A stretch of 64,000 nt of DNA from Protaetiibacter larvae (GCF_008365275.1 NZ_CP043504.1:434001-498000), one strand, 5' to 3'. Counted from the stretch's first letter, positions 34,896-44,111 are shown. Notes: generated by a model from the sequence alone, not told the origin. Translations and numbers: made by a program.

Positions 34896-36601
34896 CGCGC
34901 GCTCGACGTCCCGCCGTCGCGCTCGCCGTCGCCCGACTCGGGGACGGTGATGGCGCCGGTCGTGGTCAGCACGGCCATGCCCTCCGGGACCGAGACCGTC
35001 GCGAGGTCGGCCTCGGAGGCCTGGATCCGCTCGCTCGTGGTCATGCGGGTGAGGGGCTTGTTGGGCAGGAACACGATCGCGATGAGGCTGATGACCGCGA
35101 ACGGCACGGCGATGAGGAAGGAGTGCGAGATGCCGTTGGCGTAGATGTCCTCGAACACGACGCGCAGCGCCTCGGGCATCGTCGACACCTTGGGCAGCGA
35201 ACCGGACTGCAGCTGCTCGGCCCACTTCGGGGCGTCGGCGCCGAGGCTCATGAGGGCCTGGGCGATGTCGTCCTTGCGCTCGGTCACCAGGTCGGTGATG
35301 CGGGCGGCGAGGGCCGCACCCATCACCGAGACGCCGATCGTGCCGCCGAGGCTGCGGAAGAAGGTGACCCCCGAGCTCGCGACGCCGATCTCGGTCGGCT
35401 TGGTGGTGTTCTGCACGACGAGCACGAGGTTCTGCATGGTCATGCCGACGCCCGCGCCGAGCAGCACCATGTAGACCGACACGAGGAAGAAGTCGGTGTC
35501 GTAGTGGATGGTCGACAGCAGGTACGAGCCGGCGGTCAGCAGGATCGCGCCCACGATGAGGAACGGCTTCCAGCGCCCGAAGCGGGTGATGAGCGCACCC
35601 ACGCCGATCGAGGAGATCAGCAGTCCGCCGATCATGGGGATCGTCATGAGGCCCGCCTCGGTCGGCGAGGCGCCGCGCGCGAGCTGCATGTACTGGCTGA
35701 GGAACACCGAGGCGCCGAACATGGCGAGCCCGGTGGCGACCGAGGCGATCACCGAGAGGGTGAAGGTCAGGTTCTTGAACATCCCGAGCGGGATGAGCGG
35801 CTCCTTCGAGCGCAGCTCGGTGACGATGAACAGCACGGTCGCGACGAGCGCACCGCCGACCATCCAGATGGTCGTGGGGCTCCACCACTCGAACTCGTTG
35901 CCCGCGAGGCTGACCCAGATGAGCAGCAGCGAGACGGCGGCCGAGAGCAGCACGATGCCGAGGTAGTCGATCGCGGTCTTCTGCTTGTCGCGCTTGGGCA
36001 GGTGCAGGGTGCGCTGCACGATGATGAGGGCGGCGATCGCGACGGGGAGGGCGACGAAGAAGTTCCAGCGCCAGCCCCAGGCGTCCGCGATGACGCCGCC
36101 GAGCAGCGGACCGCCGATCGTGGCGACGGCCATGACCGCGCCGAAGAGGCCCATGTAGCGGCCGCGCTCACGCGGGCTGATGATGTCGGCCATGATCACC
36201 TGGCTGAGCGCGGCGAGACCGCCGGCGCCGATGCCCTGGATGGCACGGAAGGTGATGAGCATCTCGGGCGTCGTCGCGAAGCCGGCGGCCGCGGTGGCGA
36301 GCACGAAGATGATGATCGCGAGCTGGAACAGCAGCTTGCGATTGGTGAGGTCGGCGAGCTTGCCCCAGATCGGGGTGGAGATCGCGGTGGTCAGCAGGGT
36401 CGCGGTGACGACCCAGGTGAAGGCGGTCTGGTTGCCGTCGAGGTCGTGGATGATGGTCGGCAGCGACGTGGAGACGACGGTCGAGGCGAGCATCGACACG
36501 AACATGCCGAGGAGCAGGCCCGAGAGGGCCTCGAGCACCTGGCGGCTGCTCTTCTTGTCGGCGGGTGCGGCGTCGGCCGACGCAGCGGATGAGGTGGACA
36601 T
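34892..36601 (-). CDS. DHA2-family (EmrB/QacA-type, 14-TMS) multidrug exporter
   Basis: 569 residues with about 14 helices. Motif A GKLADLTNRKLLFQ, the antiporter motif C AVATIGGPLLGGVIAD and RAIQGIGAGGLAALSQVIM are seen. It pumps drugs or other toxic hydrophobics out in exchange for protons. I chose the ATG at 36601 (MSTSSAAS) behind AAGGAC; upstream extension would run through the operators. It is coupled to marR by ATGA. Confidence 0.92.
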   Translation of the reverse strand: MSTSSAASADAAPADKKSSRQVLEALSGLLLGMFVSMLASTVVSTSLPTIIHDLDGNQTAFTWVVTATLLTTAISTPIWGKLADLTNRKLLFQLAIIIFVLATAAAGFATTPEMLITFRAIQGIGAGGLAALSQVIMADIISPRERGRYMGLFGAVMAVATIGGPLLGGVIADAWGWRWNFFVALPVAIAALIIVQRTLHLPKRDKQKTAIDYLGIVLLSAAVSLLLIWVSLAGNEFEWWSPTTIWMVGGALVATVLFIVTELRSKEPLIPLGMFKNLTFTLSVIASVATGLAMFGASVFLSQYMQLARGASPTEAGLMTIPMIGGLLISSIGVGALITRFGRWKPFLIVGAILLTAGSYLLSTIHYDTDFFLVSVYMVLLGAGVGMTMQNLVLVVQNTTKPTEIGVASSGVTFFRSLGGTIGVSVMGAALAARITDLVTERKDDIAQALMSLGADAPKWAEQLQSGSLPKVSTMPEALRVVFEDIYANGISHSFLIAVPFAVISLIAIVFLPNKPLTRMTTSERIQASEADLATVSVPEGMAVLTTTGAITVPESGDGERDGGTSSAR

Positions 36602-36654
36602 GCGGGTCCTTCGAGTGGGGTTGTTCTGAGGATGCGCGGCGGCGATGGCGCGAT

Positions 36655-36716
36655 GGTTGACGAGCGTCAACCGTTGATGTAGGTCAACAATATGCCGATG
36701 GTTGACGAATGTCAAC
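36655..36716 (-). promoter_or_regulatory. exporter-marR promoter with three MarR-type boxes
   Basis: GTTGAC-N4-GTCAAC occurs perfectly at 36656-36671 and 36701-36716, and imperfectly (GTTGAT-GTAG-GTCAAC) at 36673-36688. On the minus strand -35 TTGACA (36710-36715) and -10 TATTGT (36687-36692) are separated by exactly 17 nt. The -35 lies in the distal box and the -10 abuts the middle one. Confidence 0.78.
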
Positions 36717-36737
36717 TTGTTCGCCGCCGAGCACCGC

Positions 36738-38831
36738 TCAGCCGCAGGGGGTGCAGCCCAGCGCCTGCTTCGGCGAGATCCATCCGATCGCGCCGGGGCG
36801 GTTCGGGCGATCCGGGTGCAGCACGGGCGCGGGCCGCAGCTTCAGGGCGAAGCGCTGGCCGCCGATCGGCTCATCGGTGCGCGCATCGAGCTGGGTCACG
36901 TCGAGGGCCACGATGCCCGCGCCGTACGGCTGCTTCGCGGTCGGCACGAAACGCAGCCCGAGGGATGCGACGACGCCCGCGTCGAGCGGAATCGGCCCGA
37001 GGAAGGCGCCGTCCTCCAGCACCCGGAAGCGGTCCTCGCCGACCGGCTCGAGCCCCGTGTACTCGCCGCCGCCCTTCTTCCAGGCTCGCAGCAGCTCACG
37101 ACTCGGCTCGATCCACAGCTGTCCCCAGTCGAAGAACGGGTGCTCGCCGAGCGCCGAGCGGAACACGATCCGCACCTCGCGGAGCTCGCGCCCGTAGTTG
37201 GCGACGAGCGCCGAGCTCTGCCGCCCGTCGGACACCTCGTCGACGACCGTGATGTTCTTCCAGACGATGTTGTTGTTGTTCTGCACGTTCGCGTACAGGT
37301 CGCCGGTCTCGGGCGTCGTCATCCCGAACGACGGCCCGGGGCCGGTCTCGATGCGGGCCAGCAGGCAGAAGTGCCCGCGGTCCGCGCCGAAGGCCGCGTA
37401 GTCGGCAGGATCGGGCGGCCCCCAGGGGAACGCGAGGATCTCGTCCTCGCCCGCCGTCACCGACACCGGCTGGGCGCCGATCGAGCCCCCCATGAGCGCC
37501 GGCGCCGTCACGCTTCCGTCCCAGGGAGCCGGCCACGAGAGCCCGGTCGAGGCCTTCGCCCAGTACAGCCGCACCGTGCCGGAGGCCGAGCCCGAGCATC
37601 CGCGGTTGCGCACCCGCACATAGACGGAGGTGGTGGTCGAGCCGTGCTCCGGGTTCTGGTGGTCCTGGTTGGCGATGCCGTTGTTGTCGTTGCGCACCCA
37701 GATGTCGTCGCTGATCCACATCGGCTGCGCGGAGGCGTCGGGCTCGACGCCGTTGTCGTCGGAGACGTCCTTCGCCCACAGATCGTTGACCGCGCCCGAG
37801 CTCGGCACGAGGCCGTCGGAGGCCAGCAGTCCCGTGCGCTGGGTGTGCAGGGTGGCGTCCATCCGCTCGCTCTGCCCGGCGGTGAACATGAACATCGCGA
37901 CGTCGTCGGTGTAGTCCATGTAGTTCATGAACATGTCGCCGTTCGGGCCGTTGCTGCAGGAGACCTGCGGGAACGACGGGGTGCCGTAGTGCTCGTCGGC
38001 CTGATTGGGGGTGTCGGCCACGTTGTCGGAACCGGTGCAGGCGGGTTCGTCGCCCCAGATGTGGTTGAGGTTGAGGTAGTGGCCCACCTCGTGCGTCATC
38101 GTGCGGCCCAGGTTGTAGGTGGGGTCGAGGCTGCCCGAGCCGAAGGCGCGGTAGTGCACGCGCACCCCCTGGTTCGGCATCCCGGGGAAGCTGCCCTTGC
38201 CGAGCAGCCCGTCGGTGTAGTTGCAGACCCACACGTTGAGGTACTTGGTGTCGTCCCAGGGGTCGTGGCCGCCGCCCGCCGCCGACATCATGCCGGTCTG
38301 GTTCCTGGTCCAGCCGGTGACGGCCGTGTTGGTGCGGGTGATCCCGGTGGTGACGGCGCAGCCGGGGCCGCGGACCGCGAGCGCGAACTCGATGCGACAG
38401 TCGGCGGCGACTCCCGCGAACACGCTCGGAACGAGCGAGGCGTCGGTGTTGAGGCGGCGGAAGTCCTCGTTGAGCACGTCGATCTGCGACTGGATGAGGG
38501 CGTCGGAGATGTTCTCGGTGGCGGTGTGCCAGATCACGTGCACGACGACCGGGATGCGGATGAGGCCCGTCCGGGCCCCCTCCTTGCCGAAGGCGGCCGT
38601 CCACTCCTGGATGTCGCGCTCGATCTCGCGGCGTCGCCAGCGGTATTCGGGGTCCACCCGCAGCAGCCGTCGGTGCTCCTCGAGCGTGCCGCAGCGTTGG
38701 CGGCGCGGGTCGAGGTCCTTCGGCCAGTACGGCTCCTGCGGATCCTTCGGCTCGCGCGGGCCCTGCGGCTCGCCGAGCCCGCGCGTGGTCCGGGGGTTCG
38801 CCTTCGCGGCACCCCGAGCTTGTGCAGCCAT
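36738..38831 (-). CDS. M43-family (pappalysin/cytophagalysin-like) zinc metalloprotease
   Basis: 697 residues. The zinc motif HEVGHYLNLNH (HExxHxxGxxH type, with Asn in place of the usual Gly) is at 247-257, with the downstream Met-turn MNYMDY. The catalytic domain spans about 90-330. The C-terminal half is beta-rich and contains VYVRVRNRGCSGSASGTVRL, an Ig-like exposed module. The N-terminal 40 residues are rich in Pro, Lys and Glu (GEPQGPREPKDPQEP) and no signal peptide is recognisable, although the family is normally secreted. The ATG at 38831 follows GGAGGAC. Target proteins are unknown. Confidence 0.85.
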   Translation of the reverse strand: MAAQARGAAKANPRTTRGLGEPQGPREPKDPQEPYWPKDLDPRRQRCGTLEEHRRLLRVDPEYRWRRREIERDIQEWTAAFGKEGARTGLIRIPVVVHVIWHTATENISDALIQSQIDVLNEDFRRLNTDASLVPSVFAGVAADCRIEFALAVRGPGCAVTTGITRTNTAVTGWTRNQTGMMSAAGGGHDPWDDTKYLNVWVCNYTDGLLGKGSFPGMPNQGVRVHYRAFGSGSLDPTYNLGRTMTHEVGHYLNLNHIWGDEPACTGSDNVADTPNQADEHYGTPSFPQVSCSNGPNGDMFMNYMDYTDDVAMFMFTAGQSERMDATLHTQRTGLLASDGLVPSSGAVNDLWAKDVSDDNGVEPDASAQPMWISDDIWVRNDNNGIANQDHQNPEHGSTTTSVYVRVRNRGCSGSASGTVRLYWAKASTGLSWPAPWDGSVTAPALMGGSIGAQPVSVTAGEDEILAFPWGPPDPADYAAFGADRGHFCLLARIETGPGPSFGMTTPETGDLYANVQNNNNIVWKNITVVDEVSDGRQSSALVANYGRELREVRIVFRSALGEHPFFDWGQLWIEPSRELLRAWKKGGGEYTGLEPVGEDRFRVLEDGAFLGPIPLDAGVVASLGLRFVPTAKQPYGAGIVALDVTQLDARTDEPIGGQRFALKLRPAPVLHPDRPNRPGAIGWISPKQALGCTPCG

Positions 38832-38946
38832 GATGTCCTCCCTGTCCGGTGGCGGCGGAGACCGTCACGGATGAGGAGGCGGCGGGGCGGCGCGTGATAC
38901 GCGCGGATGCTCGGAGCGGATCGGATCCGGCGGTCGCAGACGCCGG

Positions 38947-39684
38947 CTAGGGGCGAGGGCGGGCCGCGTGGTGGATCGCCTCGGCAAGCGCTTCGGGGCG
39001 GCTCCACATCGGCCAGTGCCCGGTCGGCAGGTCGATCAGCTCGACGTGCTCGAGCCGATCCACCTCGGCGAACATCGGATGGCCGGCCGCGGCCAGCTCC
39101 TGCACCTGCGCACTCGGCAGGGAGCAGCACACCAGTGTCGTGGGCACGCTCCGCCGGGCGTCGTTGCTGAGCTCGATGCGGGCGCGGGCCACCGGACCGG
39201 GTTCGGCGACGGCCTTCTCGCGGAAACGGTCGAGGTGGTCGATGTCGAGGCCCTCGAGGCTGGCCTGCCGGCCCAGCACGTCGAACTCGGGCAGGGGCAG
39301 TTCTTCGACGGCTTCCGGAAGGTCGGGCGCGAACGCGCCCCCGGGGGGCATGGGGCCGGAGTCGATCCACACGACCCGGCGCACCCGGTTCGGAATCCGG
39401 TCGAGGACCAGGCTGACCGGACCGTTGGCGCCGCTGTGCCCGACCAGGACGACCTCGCCGTCGATCGAGTCGATGACGTCCTGGATCGCGGCGGCCTGAT
39501 CGTCGAGCGTTCTGGTGGCGCGTTGCGGATCCTGGACGTCGAGGCCGGGAAGGGTGAGGGCGATGGCACGAGCCCCGGCCGCGGTGAGGTGCTGACGCAC
39601 CTCGTCCCACGCCCAGGCCCCCAGCCAGTACCCCGGGACGAGGATCATCGTGGCGGGGCTCGGGTTCTGCGGTGTCGAGGTCAT
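38947..39684 (-). CDS. alpha/beta hydrolase
   Basis: 245 residues. The oxyanion region is ILVPGYWLGAWAWDEV, the nucleophile elbow VLVGHSGANG and the C-terminal His LPTGHWPMWSRP. It resembles small esterases and the SABP2/EstA-like group. The start at 39684 lies 6 nt behind CAGCAT (leaderless type). It is divergent from the WYL regulator, which probably controls it. Confidence 0.85.
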   Translation of the reverse strand: MTSTPQNPSPATMILVPGYWLGAWAWDEVRQHLTAAGARAIALTLPGLDVQDPQRATRTLDDQAAAIQDVIDSIDGEVVLVGHSGANGPVSLVLDRIPNRVRRVVWIDSGPMPPGGAFAPDLPEAVEELPLPEFDVLGRQASLEGLDIDHLDRFREKAVAEPGPVARARIELSNDARRSVPTTLVCCSLPSAQVQELAAAGHPMFAEVDRLEHVELIDLPTGHWPMWSRPEALAEAIHHAARPRP

Positions 39685-39718
39685 GGCTCGATGCTGGCAT
39701 GCACGCTGGACAACGGCG

Positions 39719-39735
39719 TGTCACTATTTATGACA
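39719..39735. promoter_or_regulatory. palindrome between the hydrolase and WYL regulator genes
   Basis: TGTCA-CTATTTA-TGACA, an AT-rich 17-bp inverted repeat placed between the divergent starts. It is a candidate operator for the WYL protein. Confidence 0.45.
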
Positions 39736-39745
39736 TGAATTCGGA

Positions 39746-40456
39746 ATGGGCGCCGCGATGAAGCGGGCCGAACGCCTGCACGCGCTCTCGGAGAGCCTGC
39801 GCCGCAGCGGGAGACGCGGCCGGAGCGCTGCCCAGTTGGCGAGCGAGTTCGGGGTGTCGACCCGCACCATCAAGCGGGATCTGACCGCACTGGAGAACGC
39901 CGGTCTTCCCCTCTGGGCGCGCCCCGGCCCCGGTGGCGGCTTCGGACTGGCGCCGGGCTCCACGCTGCCGCCGCTCACGCTGTCTCCCGCCGAGGCGATG
40001 GCGCTGCTGGCCGCGGTGGCGGCAGCTCCGGACGCGCCCTACGCCGACCTGGCGGCCAAGGGCGTCGCCAAGATCGTCGACATCCTCGATCCGCTCACGC
40101 GGGAGCGGGCGGAGCTCCTGGCCCGCCGCGTGTGGGTCGACCACCCCGCCACGGCGTCCCGAGCAGTCCGTTCCGCCATGGAGCAGGCGATGACCGACCA
40201 GCGGGTTCTCCGCATCCGCTACCTCTCGAAGGACGGCGTCGCCAGCCGGCGCGACATCGAGCCGATGCTCTTCGCCTCGAGGCACGGCAACTGGTACCTC
40301 ATCGCGTGGTGTCGACTGCGGTCCGCCGTCCGCTGGTTCGCCCTCGACCGCATCCAGGCGGCCAGCGTCACTCGTGAAGCGTGCGCCGGTCACGACATCC
40401 GGGAGATCGGCGCCCCTCCCGAGACCGCCGCGAGCGTCATCACCCCCCGGCCGTGA
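39746..40456 (+). CDS. HTH/WYL-domain transcriptional regulator (YafY type)
   Basis: 236 residues. The N-terminal HTH_11 domain (RSAAQLASEFGVSTRTIKRD) is followed by a linker and a C-terminal WYL domain with LRIRYLSKDG and GNWYLIAWC, then the arginine-containing FALDRI. WYL domains sense ligands such as single-stranded nucleic acid or small molecules. The start could be 39746 or the ATG at 39758. Its divergent neighbour, the alpha/beta hydrolase, is the natural target. Confidence 0.88.
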   Translation: MGAAMKRAERLHALSESLRRSGRRGRSAAQLASEFGVSTRTIKRDLTALENAGLPLWARPGPGGGFGLAPGSTLPPLTLSPAEAMALLAAVAAAPDAPYADLAAKGVAKIVDILDPLTRERAELLARRVWVDHPATASRAVRSAMEQAMTDQRVLRIRYLSKDGVASRRDIEPMLFASRHGNWYLIAWCRLRSAVRWFALDRIQAASVTREACAGHDIREIGAPPETAASVITPRP

Positions 40457-40474
40457 CGCGCTCGGAGGAGCGTC

Positions 40475-41116
40475 TCAGCGGGGGTCGCCCGCGAAGGCGG
40501 TTGCCACGCCGAGTCCGATGATGCTGACGCCGCCCGCTTGGCCGATGCGTCGCAATCGTCTCGGGGAGCGGGTGAACCAGCCGCGGACCGTGCTGGCGGC
40601 GACCGCCCAGACGAGGTCGGTGGCCAGGCCGATCGCCACCGGCACGAGTGCCAGCAGCAGCATCTGGGCGGTCACGTTCCCGGCCGTGGGGACGACGAAC
40701 TGGGGAAGGATCGCGGCGTAGAGCACGAACACCTTCGGATTGGTGACCCCGACCAGAAGGCCCTGCCGGGCGGTGGCCCACCAGCCGGGCCGGGCCGACG
40801 CCTCGGCCGCCTGCTCAGGTGACGGCGCGCGGTGCGCGAGGAGCGCGTGCACTCCGAGGAAGACCAGGTAGGCCGCGCCGGCGTATTTGATGACGTGGAA
40901 GAGCACCTCGGATCGGGCGAGCAGCTCGCCGAGCCCGACAGCGACGACCACGCCGGCGACGAGGCTCCCGAACGCGTTTCCGACCACGGTCGCGATCGCG
41001 ATGCGGCGCCCGTGCGCCAGGGCCCTCCCCACGATGAACAGGACGCTGGGCCCCGGAACGGCGATGATCAGCACGCTCGCGAGCGCAAGTCCCGCCGCCT
41101 GAGACGCCCCGATCAT
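40475..41116 (-). CDS. LysE/RhtB-family exporter
   Basis: 213 residues with about six helices. The family hallmark VPGPSVLFIVGRALAHGRR lies near the N-terminus, and VGVTNPKVFVLYAAILPQF in the middle. It exports amino acids or related metabolites. I chose the ATG at 41116, which follows TAGGGT by 7 nt; the open frame further upstream runs back into the tRNA gene. Confidence 0.9.
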   Translation of the reverse strand: MIGASQAAGLALASVLIIAVPGPSVLFIVGRALAHGRRIAIATVVGNAFGSLVAGVVVAVGLGELLARSEVLFHVIKYAGAAYLVFLGVHALLAHRAPSPEQAAEASARPGWWATARQGLLVGVTNPKVFVLYAAILPQFVVPTAGNVTAQMLLLALVPVAIGLATDLVWAVAASTVRGWFTRSPRRLRRIGQAGGVSIIGLGVATAFAGDPR

Positions 41117-41162
41117 GACCCTCACCCTATCCGGCGGGCCCGGCGACGGATCGCCATGATCG

Positions 41163-41184
41163 GCCCCGGCGCGAAAGCCGGGGC
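41163..41184 (-). terminator. hairpin after tRNA-Ser(GCU)
   Basis: GCCCCGGC, loop GCGAAA, then GCCGGGGC: a perfect 8-bp stem starting 15 nt after the tRNA 3' end. There is no T-run, as is usual in this GC-rich genome. Confidence 0.6.
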
Positions 41185-41198
41185 TGACCAGGTCTTCG

Positions 41199-41290
41199 TG
41201 GCGGAGACGGAGGGATTTGAACCCTCGGTCCCCCGGAGGGGACTCCACCTTAGCAGGGTGGTGCACTAGGCCGAACTATGCGACGTCTCC
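41199..41290 (-). tRNA. tRNA-Ser (anticodon GCU), CCA encoded
   Basis: The acceptor stem GGAGACG pairs with CGTCTCC. The anticodon arm is CCACC-CTGCTAA-GGTGG, giving GCU. A long GC-rich variable arm typical of class II serine tRNAs is followed by the T-arm with GGTTCAAATCC. Discriminator G and CCA are encoded. Confidence 0.95.
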
Positions 41291-41353
41291 TGGTACTGCC
41301 TGCCCATCATAGCCGCACGGGGGAACCCGTTCGGACCGCCGCGAGGGGCGCGA

Positions 41354-42625
41354 TCAGCCGTGGAAGCCGACCGAGCAGGTCTGGTCGGCCGCGGTCTGGC
41401 CGTTCACTCCCGAGATGATGACCTTGTCCGGCAGCACGGGCTCCGGGGCCGTCGTGGCGCCGGGGGTGGGCGTCGCCGAAGGGTCGGCGGGCGTCGCCGG
41501 ATCGGCCGGCGCGTTCGGGTCGACTTCGGAACCGCGACCGTCACCCGCCTTGTCGAGACCGATCGGCTGGTCGGCGCGGATCGCCGCGAACAGCTTGTCG
41601 GCGATCGCCTGCTTCGGCTGCACCTTGCCCGCGTAGATGCCCTGACCGCCGGTGCTGCCGGGGTACTGCACGAAGGTGATGCGGTCCATCGGGATCTTGT
41701 TGAGCGCCTTCGCCATCGCGACCACGGTCGCGGGCTGGGTGAGCTCGGTCGAGAGCTGCATGTTCGCCGCAGCCGCCTTGGTGAGGCCGATGAGCTTGCC
41801 GACGTTGGTGAGGGTGTCCTCCGACTTGAGCTTGCGCAGCAGCGCCGAGAGGAACACCTGCTGCGAGCTGATGCGCGTCAGGTCCGAGCCGTCGCCCACG
41901 CCGTGACGCGAACGGAGGAACTTGAGCGCGTCGTAGCCGTCGAGGTGGTGGGTACCCGGCGCCAGGTCGAGGCCGACGAACTTGTCGTGGATCGCCGTGG
42001 CGACGCACACGTCCACGCCCCCCACGGCAGCCGCCATCGTGGCGACACCGTCGAAGCCGATCATTCCCGCGTACTGGATGTCGAGACCGGTGAGGTTCTC
42101 GGCGACGTTGACGACGCAGGGCAGGCCGCCGTAGTAGAGCGCGTTGTTCATGGGCAGACCCGTCGCCACGCCCCAGGTCTTGCCGGTCTTGGGGTTCACG
42201 CACCCGGGGTACGGCACGACGAGGTCGCGCGGGATGCTCACCGCGACCGCGTTGGTCTGATCCGCGGACACGTGGATGATGATGTTGACGTCGTTGAGCA
42301 CGCTGTCGCGGTCCCAGTTGGCGTCCGATCCGACGACGAGGATGTTGAAGCCGCCCTCGTAGGCGCCGATCTCGGGGATGGGCGCCTCGGTCTCGTTGAT
42401 CTTCACCGAGTTCGCCGCGACCTCCGTGGTCAGCTGCACCGCGGCGATGCCGACCACCGAGGTGGCGGACACCAGCACGACGGCGAGGCTCGCCCCGAAG
42501 ATCCCGAGAACCGTCTTCCAGGCGCGCGAGCGCGGAAGCCGCCCGTGGCGGGCGATGACCGTCGGTCGTGGAGCACGCGCAGATCGGGATCGATCACGCA
42601 ACTGCTGCTCTTCGGACACGGACAC
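41354..42625 (-). CDS. LytR-CpsA-Psr (LCP) family protein, copy 1
   Basis: 423 residues: short cytoplasmic N-terminus, one helix (about 40-62, WKTVLGIFGASLAVVLV), then the extracellular LCP domain with NILVVGSDANWDRDS, AVSIPRDLVVPYP and LRSRHGVGDGSDLTRISSQQ, in which the conserved Arg and Asp bind pyrophosphate-lipid. LCP enzymes transfer glycopolymers from undecaprenyl carriers to peptidoglycan. A Pro/Ala/Thr linker leads to a Cys-containing C-terminus. The GTG at 42625 follows GAGGAG by 5 nt; the GTG at 42619 is the alternative. It is a close paralogue of 42855-44111. Confidence 0.9.
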   Translation of the reverse strand: MSVSEEQQLRDRSRSARAPRPTVIARHGRLPRSRAWKTVLGIFGASLAVVLVSATSVVGIAAVQLTTEVAANSVKINETEAPIPEIGAYEGGFNILVVGSDANWDRDSVLNDVNIIIHVSADQTNAVAVSIPRDLVVPYPGCVNPKTGKTWGVATGLPMNNALYYGGLPCVVNVAENLTGLDIQYAGMIGFDGVATMAAAVGGVDVCVATAIHDKFVGLDLAPGTHHLDGYDALKFLRSRHGVGDGSDLTRISSQQVFLSALLRKLKSEDTLTNVGKLIGLTKAAAANMQLSTELTQPATVVAMAKALNKIPMDRITFVQYPGSTGGQGIYAGKVQPKQAIADKLFAAIRADQPIGLDKAGDGRGSEVDPNAPADPATPADPSATPTPGATTAPEPVLPDKVIISGVNGQTAADQTCSVGFHG

Positions 42626-42673
42626 CTCTTCTCCTCGGGACGAACGGACGGTTCGGATGGGCACGACACGCGG

Positions 42674-42758
42674 CGGAGGGCGTGGGATTCGAACCCACGA
42701 GACATCGCTGCCCACCGGTTTTCAAGACCGGCTCCATCGGCCACTCGGACAGCCCTCC
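42674..42758 (-). tRNA. tRNA-Ser (anticodon UGA)
   Basis: The acceptor GGAGGGC pairs with GCCCTCC. The anticodon arm CCGGT-CTTGAAA-ACCGG gives UGA. A long variable arm and a T-arm with GGTTCGAATCC are present. The 3' CCA is not encoded (CCG follows). It lies between the two LCP genes. Confidence 0.95.
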
Positions 42759-42854
42759 TCGGTTGACCGAATGCCGAGTGTATCGGAGAAGGAAGCCTCA
42801 ACCCTGGCAATCCCGTGCGAGGGCGCCACGGAAAACCCCGGAAGGGAGCACTTC

Positions 42855-44111
42855 TCAGAAGTGGTAGGCGCGCGTGCAGGTGTAGTCGGCGGCCGACTGG
42901 CCGTTGATCCCGGAGATGACGACCTTGTCGGGAAGCACCGGCTCCGGTGTCGCCGACGTGCTCGGGTCGGGTGTCGCCGGCGTCTCGCTCGGGGCGGGCA
43001 CGGGGGCGTTCGGATCGACGACCGAGCCGTTGCCGTCGCCCACCTTCTCGACTCCGATCGGCTGATCCGCCGCGATCGCCGCGAACAGCTGGTCCGCCAG
43101 TTGCTGCTTCGGCTGCACCTTGCCCGCGTACATCCCCGAGCCGCCCGTCGATCCCGGGTACTGCACGAAGGTGATGCGGTCCATGGGGATCTTGTTGAGC
43201 GCCTTCGCCATCGCGACCACGGTTGCCGGCTGGGTGAGCTCCGTCGACAGCTGCATGTTCGCGGCCGCGGTCTTCGTCAACCCGATGAGCTTGACCACGT
43301 CCGTCAGGGTGTCCTCCGACTTGAGCTTCCGCAGCAGCGCCGAGAGGAACACCTGCTGCGAGCTGATGCGCGTCAGGTCGGAACCGTCTCCCACGTGCTT
43401 GCGCGCCCGCAGGAAGGCGAGCGCCTGCCGCCCCTGCAGGGTGTGGGTGCCGGCCTCGATCTCGAGCCCGGCATCCTTGTCGACGATGCGGTCGGTCACG
43501 CACACATCGACGCCGCCCACCGCATCGGACATCGCGGCGACCCCGTCGAAGGTGATCATGCCCGCGTACTGGATCTCGAGGCCCGTCACCGATCGCACCA
43601 CGGTGACCGCGCACGACAGGCCCCCGTACAGCAGCGCCGAGTTGATGGGCTGGCCGGCCATGGGCGAGCTCGTCTTGCCGGTCGCCGGGTCGGTGCACGA
43701 GGGGAACGGCACGACGAGGTCGCGCGGGATGCTCACCGCCACCGCACTCGTGTGGTCGGCCGAGATGTGCACGACGATGTTGACGTCGTTGCGCGCCCCC
43801 TCGCGGTCCCAGTAGGCGTCGGAGCCGACGACGAGGATGTTGAAGCCGCCCTCGTACGCACCGATCTCGGGGACGGGGGCCTCGGTCGGGTTGATCGTCA
43901 CCGAGTTGTCGGCGAGTTCGCGCCCCAGCTGGTAGGCGGCGATCCCGACGACCGAGACGGCGGCGACCAGCACGACGGCGAGTGCGCCGGCGATCAGCCC
44001 GAGAACCGTCTTCCAGGCCGCCGCACGCGGCAGCCGACCGTGGCGCGCGAGCCCCGCGGGCTGCTCGCGCGCCTCCCGCGATCGGTCGCGTCGCGTCGGA
44101 GGCTCAGTCAC
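42855..44111 (-). CDS. LytR-CpsA-Psr (LCP) family protein, copy 2
   Basis: 418 residues with the same architecture as copy 1: a helix near 36-58 (WKTVLGLIAGALAVVLV), the LCP domain (NILVVGSDAYWDREG, AVSIPRDLVVPFP, GDGSDLTRISSQQ) and a Pro/Ser/Thr-rich linker before the Cys-containing end. Long blocks are identical to copy 1, also at DNA level, which indicates a tandem duplication with continuing sequence exchange. I chose the GTG at 44111 (VTEPPTRRD), overlapping the HAD gene end by 8 nt, so it is cotranscribed with serS and the HAD gene. Confidence 0.9.
   Translation of the reverse strand: MTEPPTRRDRSREAREQPAGLARHGRLPRAAAWKTVLGLIAGALAVVLVAAVSVVGIAAYQLGRELADNSVTINPTEAPVPEIGAYEGGFNILVVGSDAYWDREGARNDVNIVVHISADHTSAVAVSIPRDLVVPFPSCTDPATGKTSSPMAGQPINSALLYGGLSCAVTVVRSVTGLEIQYAGMITFDGVAAMSDAVGGVDVCVTDRIVDKDAGLEIEAGTHTLQGRQALAFLRARKHVGDGSDLTRISSQQVFLSALLRKLKSEDTLTDVVKLIGLTKTAAANMQLSTELTQPATVVAMAKALNKIPMDRITFVQYPGSTGGSGMYAGKVQPKQQLADQLFAAIAADQPIGVEKVGDGNGSVVDPNAPVPAPSETPATPDPSTSATPEPVLPDKVVISGINGQSAADYTCTRAYHF

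Noticed and set aside
34859-36592. Long plus-strand frame opposite the DHA2 exporter gene
   Set aside because: Rich in Asp, His, Arg and Gly without any motif; the exporter with its promoter explains the region.
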